Origin: Candidatus Bathyarchaeota archaeon
GTDB lineage: Archaea > Thermoproteota > Bathyarchaeia > Bathyarchaeales > DTEX01
Assembly (NCBI GenBank): GCA_018396435.1
Contig: JAGTRG010000006.1
Coordinates: 1 to 47,164, forward strand
Reading direction: 5' to 3'
Length of the DNA: 47,164 nucleotides
Program-made: the position numbers and the translations under genes
In this document: positions 18,898 to 29,005 of the stretch, in pieces
Numbering within the stretch: the stretch's first letter is position 1
How the letters are laid out: every line of letters starts with the position of its first letter
The notes under the pieces: generated by a model
Database searches by the model: none
What the model was told of the DNA's origin: nothing
What the model saw: only the letters and a program-made list of their open reading frames with translations

Positions 18898-19154
18898 TTG
18901 AGGAAGCGTCAGCAGTTATACGCCTTACGTTTCCATCTACTAATGAAGCTGAGATAATAAGGAAATCTATTGAGCCAGAAACCGCTGCAACCTTAAGATA
19001 CCGCTCAAAGGTTAAAGTATTTAGGGATAGGGAAAGCATACTATTGAAGTTTAAGGCTAAGGATACTACGGCGCTTAGGGCTTCAATAAACTCCTACCTA
19101 AGTTGGCTCATATCCCTAGTAAATATTTACGATTTTTTAGAGAACCAGAAATAA
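18885..19154 (+). CDS. KEOPS complex subunit Pcc1 (second paralogue)
   Basis: SAVIRLTFPSTNEAEIIRKSIEPE...VKVFRDRESILLKFKAKDTTALRASINSYLSWL, canonical Pcc1. Confidence 0.8.
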   Translation: MAGMIEEASAVIRLTFPSTNEAEIIRKSIEPETAATLRYRSKVKVFRDRESILLKFKAKDTTALRASINSYLSWLISLVNIYDFLENQK

Positions 19155-19210
19155 TTCAGGCATAACATATTTTATAATCGAAGTAGGCGAAGTAAAAGTT
19201 AGGAAAAATC

Positions 19211-19528
19211 ATGAGTGAAAGAGAAAAAATTAAAGAAATAGCTCTGGAACGCATCAAACGGCTCTTCAACCTAGCCCTAGAAATGCTTCATGAAAGGCCG
19301 GATCTAGCACAGAAATATGTGGAAAACGCGAGGAAGATTGCTATGCGAGCTAGGATAAAGTTGCCGAGGGAAAAACGCCTCTTAATATGTAAGCATTGCA
19401 AAAGGTTTATTTTCCCCGGAGTAAGCTCACGTTTTCGCATACAATTAAGAAGAGAACCGCATGTGGTTGTCACATGCTTATATTGCGGTGGGCACATGAG
19501 GAGACCATTAAGAAAGAGGGATAAGTAA
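19211..19528 (+). CDS. rnp4: Ribonuclease P protein component 4 (Rpp21/Rnp4)
   Basis: AQKYVENARKIAMRARIKLPREKRLLICKHCKRFIFPG...CLYCGGHMRRPL. Confidence 0.9.
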   Translation: MSEREKIKEIALERIKRLFNLALEMLHERPDLAQKYVENARKIAMRARIKLPREKRLLICKHCKRFIFPGVSSRFRIQLRREPHVVVTCLYCGGHMRRPLRKRDK

Positions 19529-19788
19529 TGCCAGCGCGCGCATCTTCTAAGAAAATTTCCTCTAAAGAACCAACTGTTCGAATAGGCAAGAAGGGATTAA
19601 CTGAGGCCCAGATCATTGAGATAATCAAGCATCTTGATAAGAGAAGAACCGTGAAGGTTAAAGTGTTAAAAACGGCTTTAACAAGCGGCGCTGTGGAGAG
19701 CATAGCCCAAAAAGTATCTTTAGCAACCGGCGCAAGAGTAACTCAAATAATTGGCCATACATTCACATTATCTAAGCCTAAAAAATGA
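19528..19788 (+). CDS. CRM/YhbY-domain RNA-binding protein
   Basis: RIGKKGLTEAQIIEIIKHLDKRRTVKVKVLKTAL...GARVTQIIGHTFTL. Confidence 0.85.
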   Translation: MPARASSKKISSKEPTVRIGKKGLTEAQIIEIIKHLDKRRTVKVKVLKTALTSGAVESIAQKVSLATGARVTQIIGHTFTLSKPKK

Positions 19789-19856
19789 GAAGTAAGTATT
19801 TATAAGACCGCATTCTAGAATAGTGAAGAAGTATATTAAGCGAGGAATGAGTAACA

Positions 19857-20312
19857 TTGCCAACACCATACGATGTCCCACCGGCAATATTGATAGAACG
19901 GTTAGCGAAATACTTAAAGGATAATGTCGACGCTATCAAGCCCCCGGAATGGACGCCATATGTGAAAACTGGCGCCCACGCTGAGCGCCCCCCGCAGAAC
20001 CCAGACTGGTGGTATATTCGATGCGCATCCCTACTTCGGAAGGTCTACGTGACGGGGCCAATAGGTATTGAACATTTACGCTCTGAATATGGTGGAAGAA
20101 AGAATATGGGAGTTAGACCCGAGCATGCTAGGAAGGGGGGCGGAGCAATAATAAGAAGAGCCTTACAGCAGCTTGAAAAAGCCGGTTTCATAGAGACTGT
20201 AAGGGGTAGAGGAAGAGTAACCACCCCTGAGGGAAGGAAGCTTCTAGACTCGCTTGCAGCTGAAATTAAAAAGGAGCTAGAAAAGACCATCCCGGAGCTA
20301 ACGAAGTACTAA
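19857..20312 (+). CDS. rps19e: 30S ribosomal protein S19e
   Basis: [55 protein letters not shown]. Confidence 0.97.
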   Translation: MPTPYDVPPAILIERLAKYLKDNVDAIKPPEWTPYVKTGAHAERPPQNPDWWYIRCASLLRKVYVTGPIGIEHLRSEYGGRKNMGVRPEHARKGGGAIIRRALQQLEKAGFIETVRGRGRVTTPEGRKLLDSLAAEIKKELEKTIPELTKY

Positions 20313-20330
20313 AAGGCAGGTGCATCATCT

Positions 20331-20666
20331 TTGAATGCAGATGAAGAGGAGCTTGAAGCAATAAGAAAACGAAAACTCATGGAGCTACAGCAGAGGCTTT
20401 TGCAGGAGCAGGAGGCTGTAGAGGCACAGAAAAAATTTGAGATGGAGAAACAAGCCATATTGCGAAAAATACTCACTCCGGAAGCTAGGCAGAGGCTTAC
20501 AAACCTCAAAATGGTTAAACCTGAGTTTGCGTCTCAGCTTGAACTGCAGCTCATTCAGATTGCACAGCAAGGGAGAATAAGCATTCCGATAGATGATGAA
20601 CAGATGAAAGAGATTTTAAGAAAACTGCAAATGGATAAAAAGGAGATTCGTATAAGGAGGATGTGA
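20331..20666 (+). CDS. PDCD5-family DNA-binding protein
   Basis: [41 protein letters not shown]. Confidence 0.92.
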   Translation: MNADEEELEAIRKRKLMELQQRLLQEQEAVEAQKKFEMEKQAILRKILTPEARQRLTNLKMVKPEFASQLELQLIQIAQQGRISIPIDDEQMKEILRKLQMDKKEIRIRRM

Positions 20667-20668
20667 AA

Positions 20669-20821
20669 ATGGCTAGATACAAGCCCCTTGCCAAAAAACT
20701 TAGACTTATAAAAGCTGGTAAGGAAAGAAAGGCCGTACCCTCATGGGTCATAGCCAGAACCTTAGGTAAGATCAGCAGAATCCCTAAAAGGCATTGGAGA
20801 AGAACAAAGATAAAAGCTTGA
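20669..20821 (+). CDS. rpl39e: 50S ribosomal protein L39e (not in the supplied ORF track)
   Basis: Hand translation: [50 protein letters not shown]. Confidence 0.95.
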   Translation: MARYKPLAKKLRLIKAGKERKAVPSWVIARTLGKISRIPKRHWRRTKIKA

Positions 20822-20831
20822 GGTGTTGCAG

Positions 20832-21164
20832 ATGAGTGATAAGGGAGAGGAAGAGAAAACTGAGGAAAAGAAAAAAACTGAGCCTAAATCTGAAAGCGAT
20901 ATCGTAGAAGAACGCATATATACTGTTCCGCTCAGCAAGGCATGGATTATGCCAGTAACCAAAAGGGCTCCTAGAGCAGTACGCATACTTAGGGAGTTTA
21001 TTAGAAGACACATGAAGGTTGAGAATGAAGACATAATAATCTCAAACGAGGTTAATGAAAAGATTTGGAGCAGGGGAATTGAGAAGCCTCCGCGAAAGGT
21101 TAGGATAAAAGCTGCAAAGGATAAGGATGGGCTGGTAACAGTCCGCTTAGCTGAAGGAGAATAG
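20832..21164 (+). CDS. rpl31e: 50S ribosomal protein L31e
   Basis: ERIYTVPLSKAWIMPVTKRAPRAVRILREFIRRHMK; start MSDKGEEE likely inside ORF 20823-21164. Confidence 0.94.
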   Translation: MSDKGEEEKTEEKKKTEPKSESDIVEERIYTVPLSKAWIMPVTKRAPRAVRILREFIRRHMKVENEDIIISNEVNEKIWSRGIEKPPRKVRIKAAKDKDGLVTVRLAEGE

Positions 21165-21166
21165 GG

Positions 21167-21853
21167 ATGCCGCTTTTCCTCCTCGATATTTTTGGCAGCG
21201 CAAGTATAGGTGTATTCATGCGAGCAACCGACAGATTCGTCATCGTGCCAAATCAGCTGCCCGAGAACACAATAAAGAAGATTGAGAAATGGTTCAACGT
21301 AAACGTCGTAAAGACGAACGTAAGCGGCTCAGTGTTAATTGGTTCTTTGGTATGCGCCAACTCTTACGGACTGATTCTTCCGCATTCGGTATATGATGAG
21401 GAAATAGCCGCCTTAAAAAAAACGTTAACCGAGGTAAATATAACCGTAATGGGGGATAGTAAAAAGACTGCTTTCGGAAATCTTGTTTTAGCCAATGATC
21501 GCGGCGCAATAGTTGACCCAAGGCTGAAAAAACCTGAGGTTAAGGCGATTTCTGATACGCTTGGTGTTGAGGCTGTACCCAGTGAAATAGCTGGACTGCC
21601 TCATGTTGGCTCGCTTGCAGTCGCAACAGATAAGGGGGTTTTAGCCCATCCGCTAATTAAACCCGAGGAGGAAAAACTTTTAGGTGAGGTTTTAAAAGCT
21701 CCTATTAATGCTGGAACCATCAACTGTGGAATCCCATATGTGGCCACGGGCCTTATTGGAAACAGCAATGTTGCCGTCGCAGGCTCCTTAACAACAGGTC
21801 CGGAATTGTTCATGATAAGTCAAGCCTTGAAGGTGGTTGAACATCATGAGTGA
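21167..21853 (+). CDS. Translation initiation factor aIF6
   Basis: FGSASIGVFMRATDRFVIVPNQLPENTIKKIEKWFNVNVV...GNSNVAVAGSLTTGPELFMI. Confidence 0.96.
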   Translation: MPLFLLDIFGSASIGVFMRATDRFVIVPNQLPENTIKKIEKWFNVNVVKTNVSGSVLIGSLVCANSYGLILPHSVYDEEIAALKKTLTEVNITVMGDSKKTAFGNLVLANDRGAIVDPRLKKPEVKAISDTLGVEAVPSEIAGLPHVGSLAVATDKGVLAHPLIKPEEEKLLGEVLKAPINAGTINCGIPYVATGLIGNSNVAVAGSLTTGPELFMISQALKVVEHHE

Positions 21854-22049
21854 AATTAAAATCTATAAGGTAACTGGAAAAATCATGAAATCAAACTTTA
21901 AGACAACATTTAAGAAGGAGGTTAGAGCACTAAAACCGGAGCATGCCATAGAGGAAATCTATAAACTCTTAGGAAGCAAGCATAGAGTTAAACGTTTTCA
22001 AATAGAGATCGAAAACATTGAGGAGATGCCGTCCAAGGAGGAAACCTAA
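21846..22049 (+). CDS. rplX: 50S ribosomal protein L18Ae/L20A (LX)
   Basis: IKIYKVTGKIMKSNFKTTFKKEVRALKPEHAIEEIYKLLGSKHRVKRFQIEI. Confidence 0.9.
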   Translation: MSEIKIYKVTGKIMKSNFKTTFKKEVRALKPEHAIEEIYKLLGSKHRVKRFQIEIENIEEMPSKEET

Positions 22050-22096
22050 CCTATTTAAGCTACGTGACCTCTTTATGCTTTCGGGTGATTTAATAA

Positions 22097-22525
22097 ATGT
22101 CAACCTCAACTGAGGATGATGTTAGAAGGCTGATAGTTGAGCTTAGAATATTGGAAAACACCGCTGAATATCTCCAATCGAGAGTAAACCTCATTAATGC
22201 GGCCATAAGAGAACTCAATTTAGCCAGCATGTCTCTTGAGGGAATCGAAAAGAAAGATTCCGATTCGATATTTGTCCCAATCGGCGGAGGTTCATATGTT
22301 AAAGCTAAACTTGAGGATACGGATAAAGTTGTTTACGGTATAGGCGCCGGGATAGCTGTTGAAAAATCTATAAAGGAAGCTAAAGAAGATATAGCAAACC
22401 GTATAGCTGAACTAAACAAGACTAAAGCGGCCTTAGAGCAGCAGCTAAATCAAGTTTTAATCAGAATGCAAGAAGGACAAGATAAACTTCAAGAATTAAC
22501 AGCAACGCTTAGAGGGCAGGGCTAA
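22097..22525 (+). CDS. pfdA: Prefoldin subunit alpha
   Basis: Coiled-coil/beta-hairpin/coiled-coil pattern with FVPIGGGSYVKAKLEDTDKVVYGIGAGIAVEKS. Confidence 0.92.
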   Translation: MSTSTEDDVRRLIVELRILENTAEYLQSRVNLINAAIRELNLASMSLEGIEKKDSDSIFVPIGGGSYVKAKLEDTDKVVYGIGAGIAVEKSIKEAKEDIANRIAELNKTKAALEQQLNQVLIRMQEGQDKLQELTATLRGQG

Positions 22526-22538
22526 GAGAGAAAAGGGC

Positions 22539-23447
22539 ATGTTTGAAAGGCTACGTGAAGTCATAAGTGGATTCGTAACTAAGGTTTCAACTACAGAACT
22601 TAGACCGGAAGAAATCCGCGAAATTATTTGGGAATTTAAGCTCGCTCTTATAGAAAATGATGTCGCTGTTGTTGTTGCTGATCATATATGCGAGCATCTT
22701 GAGAACAACCTTGCAGGTTTAAAGATAGGCAGATTTAATGATAGGCGTAGAATAATAAAAGAGGCATTGAAGGAAACGCTTCTAAAGCTGTTTGAAACCC
22801 CAAATAAAGTGGATCTTATAGAGATCATTGAGAAGAAGCAAGTTTTGAAAGAACCATGCGTCATCGTTTTTGTTGGAATAAATGGGACTGGAAAAACAAC
22901 AACTATCGCTAAAATCGCTAATCTGCTGCTAAAGAGAGGCTACACTGTTGTCTTGGCATGCAGCGATACTTTTAGAGCTGGCTCAATAGAGCAGATTGAG
23001 CAGCATGCCAAGAATCTTGGAGTTCATTTAATAAAGCACAAGTATGGTTCAGATGCTGCCGCCGTGGCATATGATGCTGTACAGTACGCTAAAACAAGGG
23101 GGATAAATGTAGTGCTAGTTGATACAGCTGGGCGAATGCAGACAAACAAAAATCTTATGGCTGAAATGGAGAAAATAATCCGTATTGTAAAGCCGGACCT
23201 CACAATATTTGTTGGTGATGCCTTAACCGGAAATGACGCCGTCTCGCAAGCGGAAGAATTTGATAGATATGTAAATATCAGCGGCTCAATTTTAACGAAG
23301 ATGGATGCTGATGCAAAGGGTGGATCGGCAATCTCAATAGTTTATGTGACAAAAAAGCCGATACTATTCCTTGGCGTCGGTCAAAGATACGAAGATATAG
23401 AGCCGTTTAAGCCGGATCTGATAATAAATCAGATATTAAATATTTAG
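22539..23447 (+). CDS. ftsY: Signal recognition particle receptor FtsY
   Basis: GINGTGKTTTIAKIANLL, DTFRAGSIEQIEQHAK, DTAGRMQTNKNLMAEM, TKMDADAKGGSAISI; follows pfdA. Confidence 0.95.
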   Translation: MFERLREVISGFVTKVSTTELRPEEIREIIWEFKLALIENDVAVVVADHICEHLENNLAGLKIGRFNDRRRIIKEALKETLLKLFETPNKVDLIEIIEKKQVLKEPCVIVFVGINGTGKTTTIAKIANLLLKRGYTVVLACSDTFRAGSIEQIEQHAKNLGVHLIKHKYGSDAAAVAYDAVQYAKTRGINVVLVDTAGRMQTNKNLMAEMEKIIRIVKPDLTIFVGDALTGNDAVSQAEEFDRYVNISGSILTKMDADAKGGSAISIVYVTKKPILFLGVGQRYEDIEPFKPDLIINQILNI

Positions 23448-23551
23448 CAAAACAGATTGATTCCTTTTTATATTTTAGATTTTTTGATGTAAAAGCGGGA
23501 ACATTGTGAAGATTTTTATGGTTAAATAGTGAAGATAATTCATGATGGAAT

Positions 23552-25294
23552 ATGAAGAGCTGGTTTAGACCTAAAATATCCTTAGAGGGATTCTGGAAAT
23601 TTAGAGTTGATGAGGATAACATCGGTGAGAAAGAGGAGTGGTTTAGGGGATTTGAATCAGAAGATTTGATTTATGTTCCATCATCATGGAATGAGCAAAA
23701 TCCTAAATGGGATCAATTTAGCGGCGCCGCCTGGTATCAGAAAGACTTCTATATAGGGGAAAACTTGGAGGGAAAGATGGCTTGGATTATATTTGAGGGG
23801 GCGGGATATAAAACTAAAGTTTGGATTAATGAAAAATTCGTGGGAGAACACGAAGGCTCTTTTACATCATTCAAATTTAAAGTTGGCGATTTAAAAACCG
23901 GAGGCTTCAATAGGGTTGTGGTGAAAGTGGACAACACGCCGTCAATAAGCGCTTTGCCCCCAGCAGTGAAACTTAATGTAGCAGCTTTTGATTTCTTCCA
24001 TTACGGAGGCATACATAGACCAGTATACGTAGAGTTCACCGATCAGCATTATATTAGAGATGTAACCATAAATGCCGACAGTAAGGGATCCTTGAAGGTT
24101 TCAGTCGACATTGCATCTGAGGAGACTGTTGACTTAAATGTAATTTTAGGCAGCAAAGACGTAACCTCAATTATATATAGGGAGAGAATCAGCGATGTGG
24201 AACCCGGCAAATATGTTTATGAGAGAAAAATTGACGGAGTTAAATCTTGGAGTCCAGAGGCACCCAACCTATATACTCTAATCCTAGAAATCTGTATTGG
24301 TGGATGTATTAGGGATTCTGTGTATGAGCGTATAGGTTTCAGAGATGTTGAAGTTAAAGGCAGCAGAATATACTTAAATGGAAAGGCGATCTTTTTAAAG
24401 GGTTTTGGCAGACATGAAGATTTTATTATTTTCGGCAAATATTTGCCGGGTCCGGTGCTTGTGAGAGATTTTTACCTTATGAAAAAGATGGGGGCGAATT
24501 CTTTTAGAACATCTCATTATCCATATTCGAGCGAACATTTAGACCTGGCGGATGAATTCGGTTTTCTAGTGATTTTAGAGCCACCCCTATGCTACTCGGG
24601 CATTGAGAGAATAATCGCAAAAAGAGAGGATTTATCTGAACTATTTAGCGGTGGGGACTACTTGGCTAAGGCAAGAGAAGTTATCAGCGAGATGATTAGG
24701 GAACACAGGAATAGGCCGTCAGTCATAATGTATAGTGTTTTAAATGAGCCACCAAGCGACATACCTGAGGTTGCCGAGTTCATAAGGAAACTTGCCGCAT
24801 ACTTCAAGGAGATAGATCCCTCAAGGCCAATAACATTTGCATCTCATAGAAGCGTTAGAGATCTGGCTTTAGGCTACGTAGATGTCATATCGCTGAATTT
24901 TTATCGAGGATGGTATTCTGAATGGGGCAACATAGATGAGGGAGTAAATTCCATGATAACAGATCTCGAGGAGATTAACGAGGAAAATCCAGATAAACCC
25001 ATAATCATAACGGAGTTTGGCGCTGACGCTATTACAGGGTTACACAGCGACCCCCCGAGCATGTGGTCTGAGGAATATCAAGCAGAATTTATTAGGAAAT
25101 ATGTGGAGGCCCTGTCAAAGAAGAGTTTTATCGCTGGTTTACATGTATGGAACTTTGCGGATTTCAGAACCCCACAGAACCCGGGAAGAACAATCTTAAA
25201 CAGGAAGGGCGTGTTTACTAGGGATAGACAGCCAAAAATATCAGCGCTAATTCTCTCGTCGCTGTTTAAAGATTTGCCCACCTTCATGACTTGA
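23552..25294 (+). CDS. Glycoside hydrolase family 2 (beta-glucuronidase/beta-galactosidase type)
   Basis: GGIHRPVYVEF, NSFRTSHYPYSSEHLDLADEFGFLVILEPP, SVLNEPPSD acid/base, IITEFGADAI nucleophile. Confidence 0.9.
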   Translation: MKSWFRPKISLEGFWKFRVDEDNIGEKEEWFRGFESEDLIYVPSSWNEQNPKWDQFSGAAWYQKDFYIGENLEGKMAWIIFEGAGYKTKVWINEKFVGEHEGSFTSFKFKVGDLKTGGFNRVVVKVDNTPSISALPPAVKLNVAAFDFFHYGGIHRPVYVEFTDQHYIRDVTINADSKGSLKVSVDIASEETVDLNVILGSKDVTSIIYRERISDVEPGKYVYERKIDGVKSWSPEAPNLYTLILEICIGGCIRDSVYERIGFRDVEVKGSRIYLNGKAIFLKGFGRHEDFIIFGKYLPGPVLVRDFYLMKKMGANSFRTSHYPYSSEHLDLADEFGFLVILEPPLCYSGIERIIAKREDLSELFSGGDYLAKAREVISEMIREHRNRPSVIMYSVLNEPPSDIPEVAEFIRKLAAYFKEIDPSRPITFASHRSVRDLALGYVDVISLNFYRGWYSEWGNIDEGVNSMITDLEEINEENPDKPIIITEFGADAITGLHSDPPSMWSEEYQAEFIRKYVEALSKKSFIAGLHVWNFADFRTPQNPGRTILNRKGVFTRDRQPKISALILSSLFKDLPTFMT

Positions 25295-25295
25295 A

Positions 25296-25675
25296 TTGAG
25301 AAAAATATCATCTATCAGCCCTGAAGCTAAAGACGTGAAGATAGGCGTTATTGGGGCGGGAAGTATGCGGAGCGTTGCGAGATTACCAAGCGACATCGCT
25401 GTTGAGGTGCCAACACGAGTATCTGGAGAGAAAATTGTGCCGGAGCCTCTGGAGCATATACCGAAAAGAATGTACGCATGCGTATTTTATCCTAGGATAG
25501 AAAGGCTTGACTGGCTTTAGAAGCGTTTATAGCTAGAAGTAAAGATTTGCTGATAGACATGCTCATGAGGGACCCGCGGACCATCTCCAATAAACAGGCG
25601 GAGGAAGCCATAGATGCGATATTAAATTTGCCATTTAACCAGAATCTAAGTCACAGAAAGCGTTCTCATCAATAA
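25296..25675 (+). pseudogene. Remnant of a GH4-family (NAD-dependent) glycosidase: internal deletion plus frameshift
   Basis: N-terminal Rossmann piece KDVKIGVIGAGS is fused directly to C-terminal GH4-like LPSDIAVEVPTRVSGEKIVPEPLEHIPKRMYACVFYPRIERLDWL. The next frame continues LEAFIARSKDLLIDMLMRDPRTISNKQAEEAIDAILNLPFNQ. Confidence 0.7.
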
Positions 25676-25720
25676 TGAGAAAATCCGAAAAGTAGTTAAG
25701 CTGGATTTAACTTCAACCAG

Positions 25721-26581
25721 TTGCGAGTGGTTACAATGAAGAAGGCAACGGTATCTGTCGTTAAAGGTGACGATTTGTATGAAATGCTAGAGAAAGCCCT
25801 AAAATTAATTGGCTCTGAAAAAATCATATCAAGCGAGGATAAAGTTCTTATCAAGCCAAATTATGTTTCAGCTAAGCATCCCTCAACGGGCGTTACAACT
25901 GATCCACGCATTATTGAGGGCATAATTATGTACCTCAAGGATTTGGGAGTCAGCGGAAATGTAGTTGTGGGCGAAGGCGGAGCTGGCGACACTGAGAGGG
26001 CGTTTAACGTTGTGGAAATAAAGGACGCTGTAAGACGACATAACATTAGGCTCATAGACTTAAATAGAGACCGAATAATTAAACTAAAAATACCCAACGC
26101 TTTAGCATTGCACGAAGTTGGGATTGCTGAAACAGCTCTTAAAAGCACATGCATAATAAATGTTCCGAAGCTTAAAGTTCATCATATGGCCCTAGTTACA
26201 TTATGCATGAAAAACCTCATGGGTTTGATCCTTCCAAAAAGCATCATGCATGATAGATTGGATGAGAAAATAGTTGATTTAGCCATGCTCTTCAGGGACA
26301 AAGTGAAACTTAACGTTGTAGACGGGCTGGTTGGTTCCGAAGAAGATGAAGTCTATGGTTCACCAGTTCAAATGAATCTCATTATTGCAGGCACAAATAT
26401 GGTTGCTGTGGACGCCGTCGCTACGGCAGCCATGGGCATAGATCCTAGCAAAGTGAAATATCTGAGGCTTGCCGAGGAAAGAAAACTTGGAACAGCAAAC
26501 CTGAATGAAATAGAAGTTATTGGAGAACAAATCGATAGGGTTAAAAGAAAATTTAAGTTGCCTTCAGCGTTCAGAAAATAG
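25721..26581 (+). CDS. DUF362-domain protein
   Basis: VLIKPNYVSAKHPSTGVTTDPRIIEGIIMYLKDLG...INVPKLKVHHMALVTLCMKNLMG. Confidence 0.85.
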   Translation: MRVVTMKKATVSVVKGDDLYEMLEKALKLIGSEKIISSEDKVLIKPNYVSAKHPSTGVTTDPRIIEGIIMYLKDLGVSGNVVVGEGGAGDTERAFNVVEIKDAVRRHNIRLIDLNRDRIIKLKIPNALALHEVGIAETALKSTCIINVPKLKVHHMALVTLCMKNLMGLILPKSIMHDRLDEKIVDLAMLFRDKVKLNVVDGLVGSEEDEVYGSPVQMNLIIAGTNMVAVDAVATAAMGIDPSKVKYLRLAEERKLGTANLNEIEVIGEQIDRVKRKFKLPSAFRK

Positions 26582-26759
26582 GCATCTTTTGAGGCTTGGG
26601 GCTAAAATAGGTCAGTGGAGTAACTCTCGGTCACGGCGCGGTTTGGCTCCAGCCTTTTTATCACATCATCCCTATTACATCATAGACCTGGCGGCAAATA
26701 AAACATTTATTCTTCATCTGTTGTTACACCATTGAAAATAGCTTAATTGGAGGATAAGA

Positions 26760-27815
26760 TTGGACGTGAACCGATTGATTATTCCTGAACCATTTTCAGG
26801 CGGAATATTTCTAACCTACAAGTGCACTAATGAATGCAGGCATTGCATGTATGCTTGCTCCCCTACGTGGAGAAGCGATTGGATAAGCTTAAGTGACGCT
26901 GAGAAAATTCTAAAAATTCTCTCAGCATCTTTTAAAAAGTGGTATCCGAAAAATTCCGGCCAAATAGGGGTTAATCTTGGCTTACACCTCACTGGTGGGG
27001 AGCCTTTCCTGAATTTTAATTTATTGCTTAACTTGGTTAAAATGGCTGATGAGCATGAAATCCCTTCGGTTTTTGTTGAAACAAACTGTTTCTGGTGTAC
27101 TGATGATGAGGAAACTGAGGGGAAACTTTGTGAGCTCAGAGATGCGGGTTTAAAGGGCATACTTATAAGCGCCAACCCGTTTCTCGTCGAGTATATTCCC
27201 TTCGAGCGTATAGAGCGGGCCATAAAGATAAGTAAACGCATATTTAACGGCAACGTGGTTGTTTATCAAAACCTTTTCTTAAATCAGATGAGGGCAATAG
27301 GTCTTAAGGGAACCTTATCTTTTGAGAAGTATCTATCTGTGATGGGTGAAAAGGATCCGCTGGGACTTTACGCTGGACTAAGCTTTCCCTCAATTTTACC
27401 TATGGGTAGGGCACCATACAGAATCGGTCATCTTTATAGGAGATATCCGGCCAGCAGATTCTTTAATGAGTCATGCATGGAAGAGCTAACGAGGGATTGG
27501 CATGTTCATGTAGATAACTATTGCAATTACATTTCAGGTTATTGTGCCGGCATATCTTTGGGAGATGCTAGAGATTTGGAAAAAATCTGTCAAGATGGAG
27601 TGAATCTTGATGAACATCCAATAATAGAGATTCTAGCATCGCCTAGAGGCGTAATGAAGCTCTTTGAATACGCAGTTAGAGAATATGGATATAGGGAAAA
27701 GGACAATGGGTATGTGTCAAAGTGTCATCTCTGTCTTGATATAAGGAAACATATTGTAGAGCAGACAGACGAGTTTAGTGAGCTTAAACCTAGGGATTTC
27801 TATAGGTATTTATAG
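26760..27815 (+). CDS. Radical SAM protein
   Basis: CTNECRHCMYAC (CxxxCxxC), HLTGGEPFLNFNLLL; extra C-terminal Cys motif SKCHLC; TTG start. Confidence 0.88.
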   Translation: MDVNRLIIPEPFSGGIFLTYKCTNECRHCMYACSPTWRSDWISLSDAEKILKILSASFKKWYPKNSGQIGVNLGLHLTGGEPFLNFNLLLNLVKMADEHEIPSVFVETNCFWCTDDEETEGKLCELRDAGLKGILISANPFLVEYIPFERIERAIKISKRIFNGNVVVYQNLFLNQMRAIGLKGTLSFEKYLSVMGEKDPLGLYAGLSFPSILPMGRAPYRIGHLYRRYPASRFFNESCMEELTRDWHVHVDNYCNYISGYCAGISLGDARDLEKICQDGVNLDEHPIIEILASPRGVMKLFEYAVREYGYREKDNGYVSKCHLCLDIRKHIVEQTDEFSELKPRDFYRYL

Positions 27816-27981
27816 TTGAAAGATTCTAAATTTATAAACTCTTAAGAATTAAGAAATAAAAAGGTGGTAAAATACTTATTATAAGCATATTTTTGCGGCA
27901 CATATTTTTTCAATAGACTTTTATTTTTAATCACAGAAATCTTATCAGATCACCAGCGATTTTGGGCAGAGTGAAGAATAC

Positions 27982-28446
27982 ATGCCCCTTCAAAAGAACT
28001 CTTTAAGAAAAAGAATCGAAGGCGAATTCATAGAGGATGAAGCAAACATATCTAAGCTAATCGAAGTATTAATAAAGAGCTTTCTAATGACTGACAGCGA
28101 TTACGGCGTGATATCCGACATAAAGATTGATATAGATCATGTTTATAGACTTGTAAGAAACTACATATCTGAAGAGAGACTGGACATATGCGCGTTGAAA
28201 CTCGGCGACCGCATATTTATGTCAAAGACAAGCATAGGTTTTGATGACATTTACGCAGTCATACAAGGGCATTCGCTGCTGAAAGCGAAGAAGCATATGA
28301 TTGAAATATGGGATGATACGATGAACAGAATAATACATTTCCTAATAATGCCATTAAGAAAGCATTTTCCAATAGAATATACGACGGAAGTTGAGAGAGA
28401 TGAAATTATAGGTACGCTTCTTGAGGAGTATTCAGATATATGGTGA
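27982..28446 (+). CDS. Hypothetical protein
   Basis: 154-codon ORF with plausible composition; no recognised family. Confidence 0.55.
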   Translation: MPLQKNSLRKRIEGEFIEDEANISKLIEVLIKSFLMTDSDYGVISDIKIDIDHVYRLVRNYISEERLDICALKLGDRIFMSKTSIGFDDIYAVIQGHSLLKAKKHMIEIWDDTMNRIIHFLIMPLRKHFPIEYTTEVERDEIIGTLLEEYSDIW

Positions 28447-28476
28447 TAAAAGATAAACTTAAATTATTTGCATGTT

Positions 28477-28920
28477 TTAACGTCGAGGCTTCTCCTTTCT
28501 CCCAATTACTAGATCTTTGAGGGAAACCCCATTAACTGTAACTACCTTCCATCTGACTCCGGGAATATCTCCCATCGATCTACCCCTTGAGCCGCCTATT
28601 CCCTCAATTATCACCTCATCATGCTCGTCAACAACGTTTAATGCTCCGTCACCAGGAAGAAAAGCTGTAACAACCTTACCATTCTTTATTAGTTGAACTC
28701 TTACGCATTTTCTTATGGCGCTGTTTGGCTGCTTACTTTCCCGCCCAACTTTTTCAAGAACTATACCGCGGGCCATTGGGGCGCCCTCAAGGGGATCGGC
28801 TTTAACATCCAACATTAGCATGCGCCGCTTATAGTATATGCTCCTCCAACGCCACTTCTTTCTATTCCTGACCAGCTTTTTCGCAGCGAACTCGCCCTTT
28901 GGCGCTTTTCCCATAACCAA
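28477..28920 (-). CDS. rps12: 30S ribosomal protein S12
   Basis: [57 protein letters not shown]. Confidence 0.97.
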   Translation of the reverse strand: MVMGKAPKGEFAAKKLVRNRKKWRWRSIYYKRRMLMLDVKADPLEGAPMARGIVLEKVGRESKQPNSAIRKCVRVQLIKNGKVVTAFLPGDGALNVVDEHDEVIIEGIGGSRGRSMGDIPGVRWKVVTVNGVSLKDLVIGRKEKPRR

Positions 28921-29005
28921 TTAACCTCGCGCGCTATATTGCCAAATTAATATTTCCTATTATAAATGTTTCGTTCGGATGTTTAATGTTTTCCTAAACA
29001 ATCTA

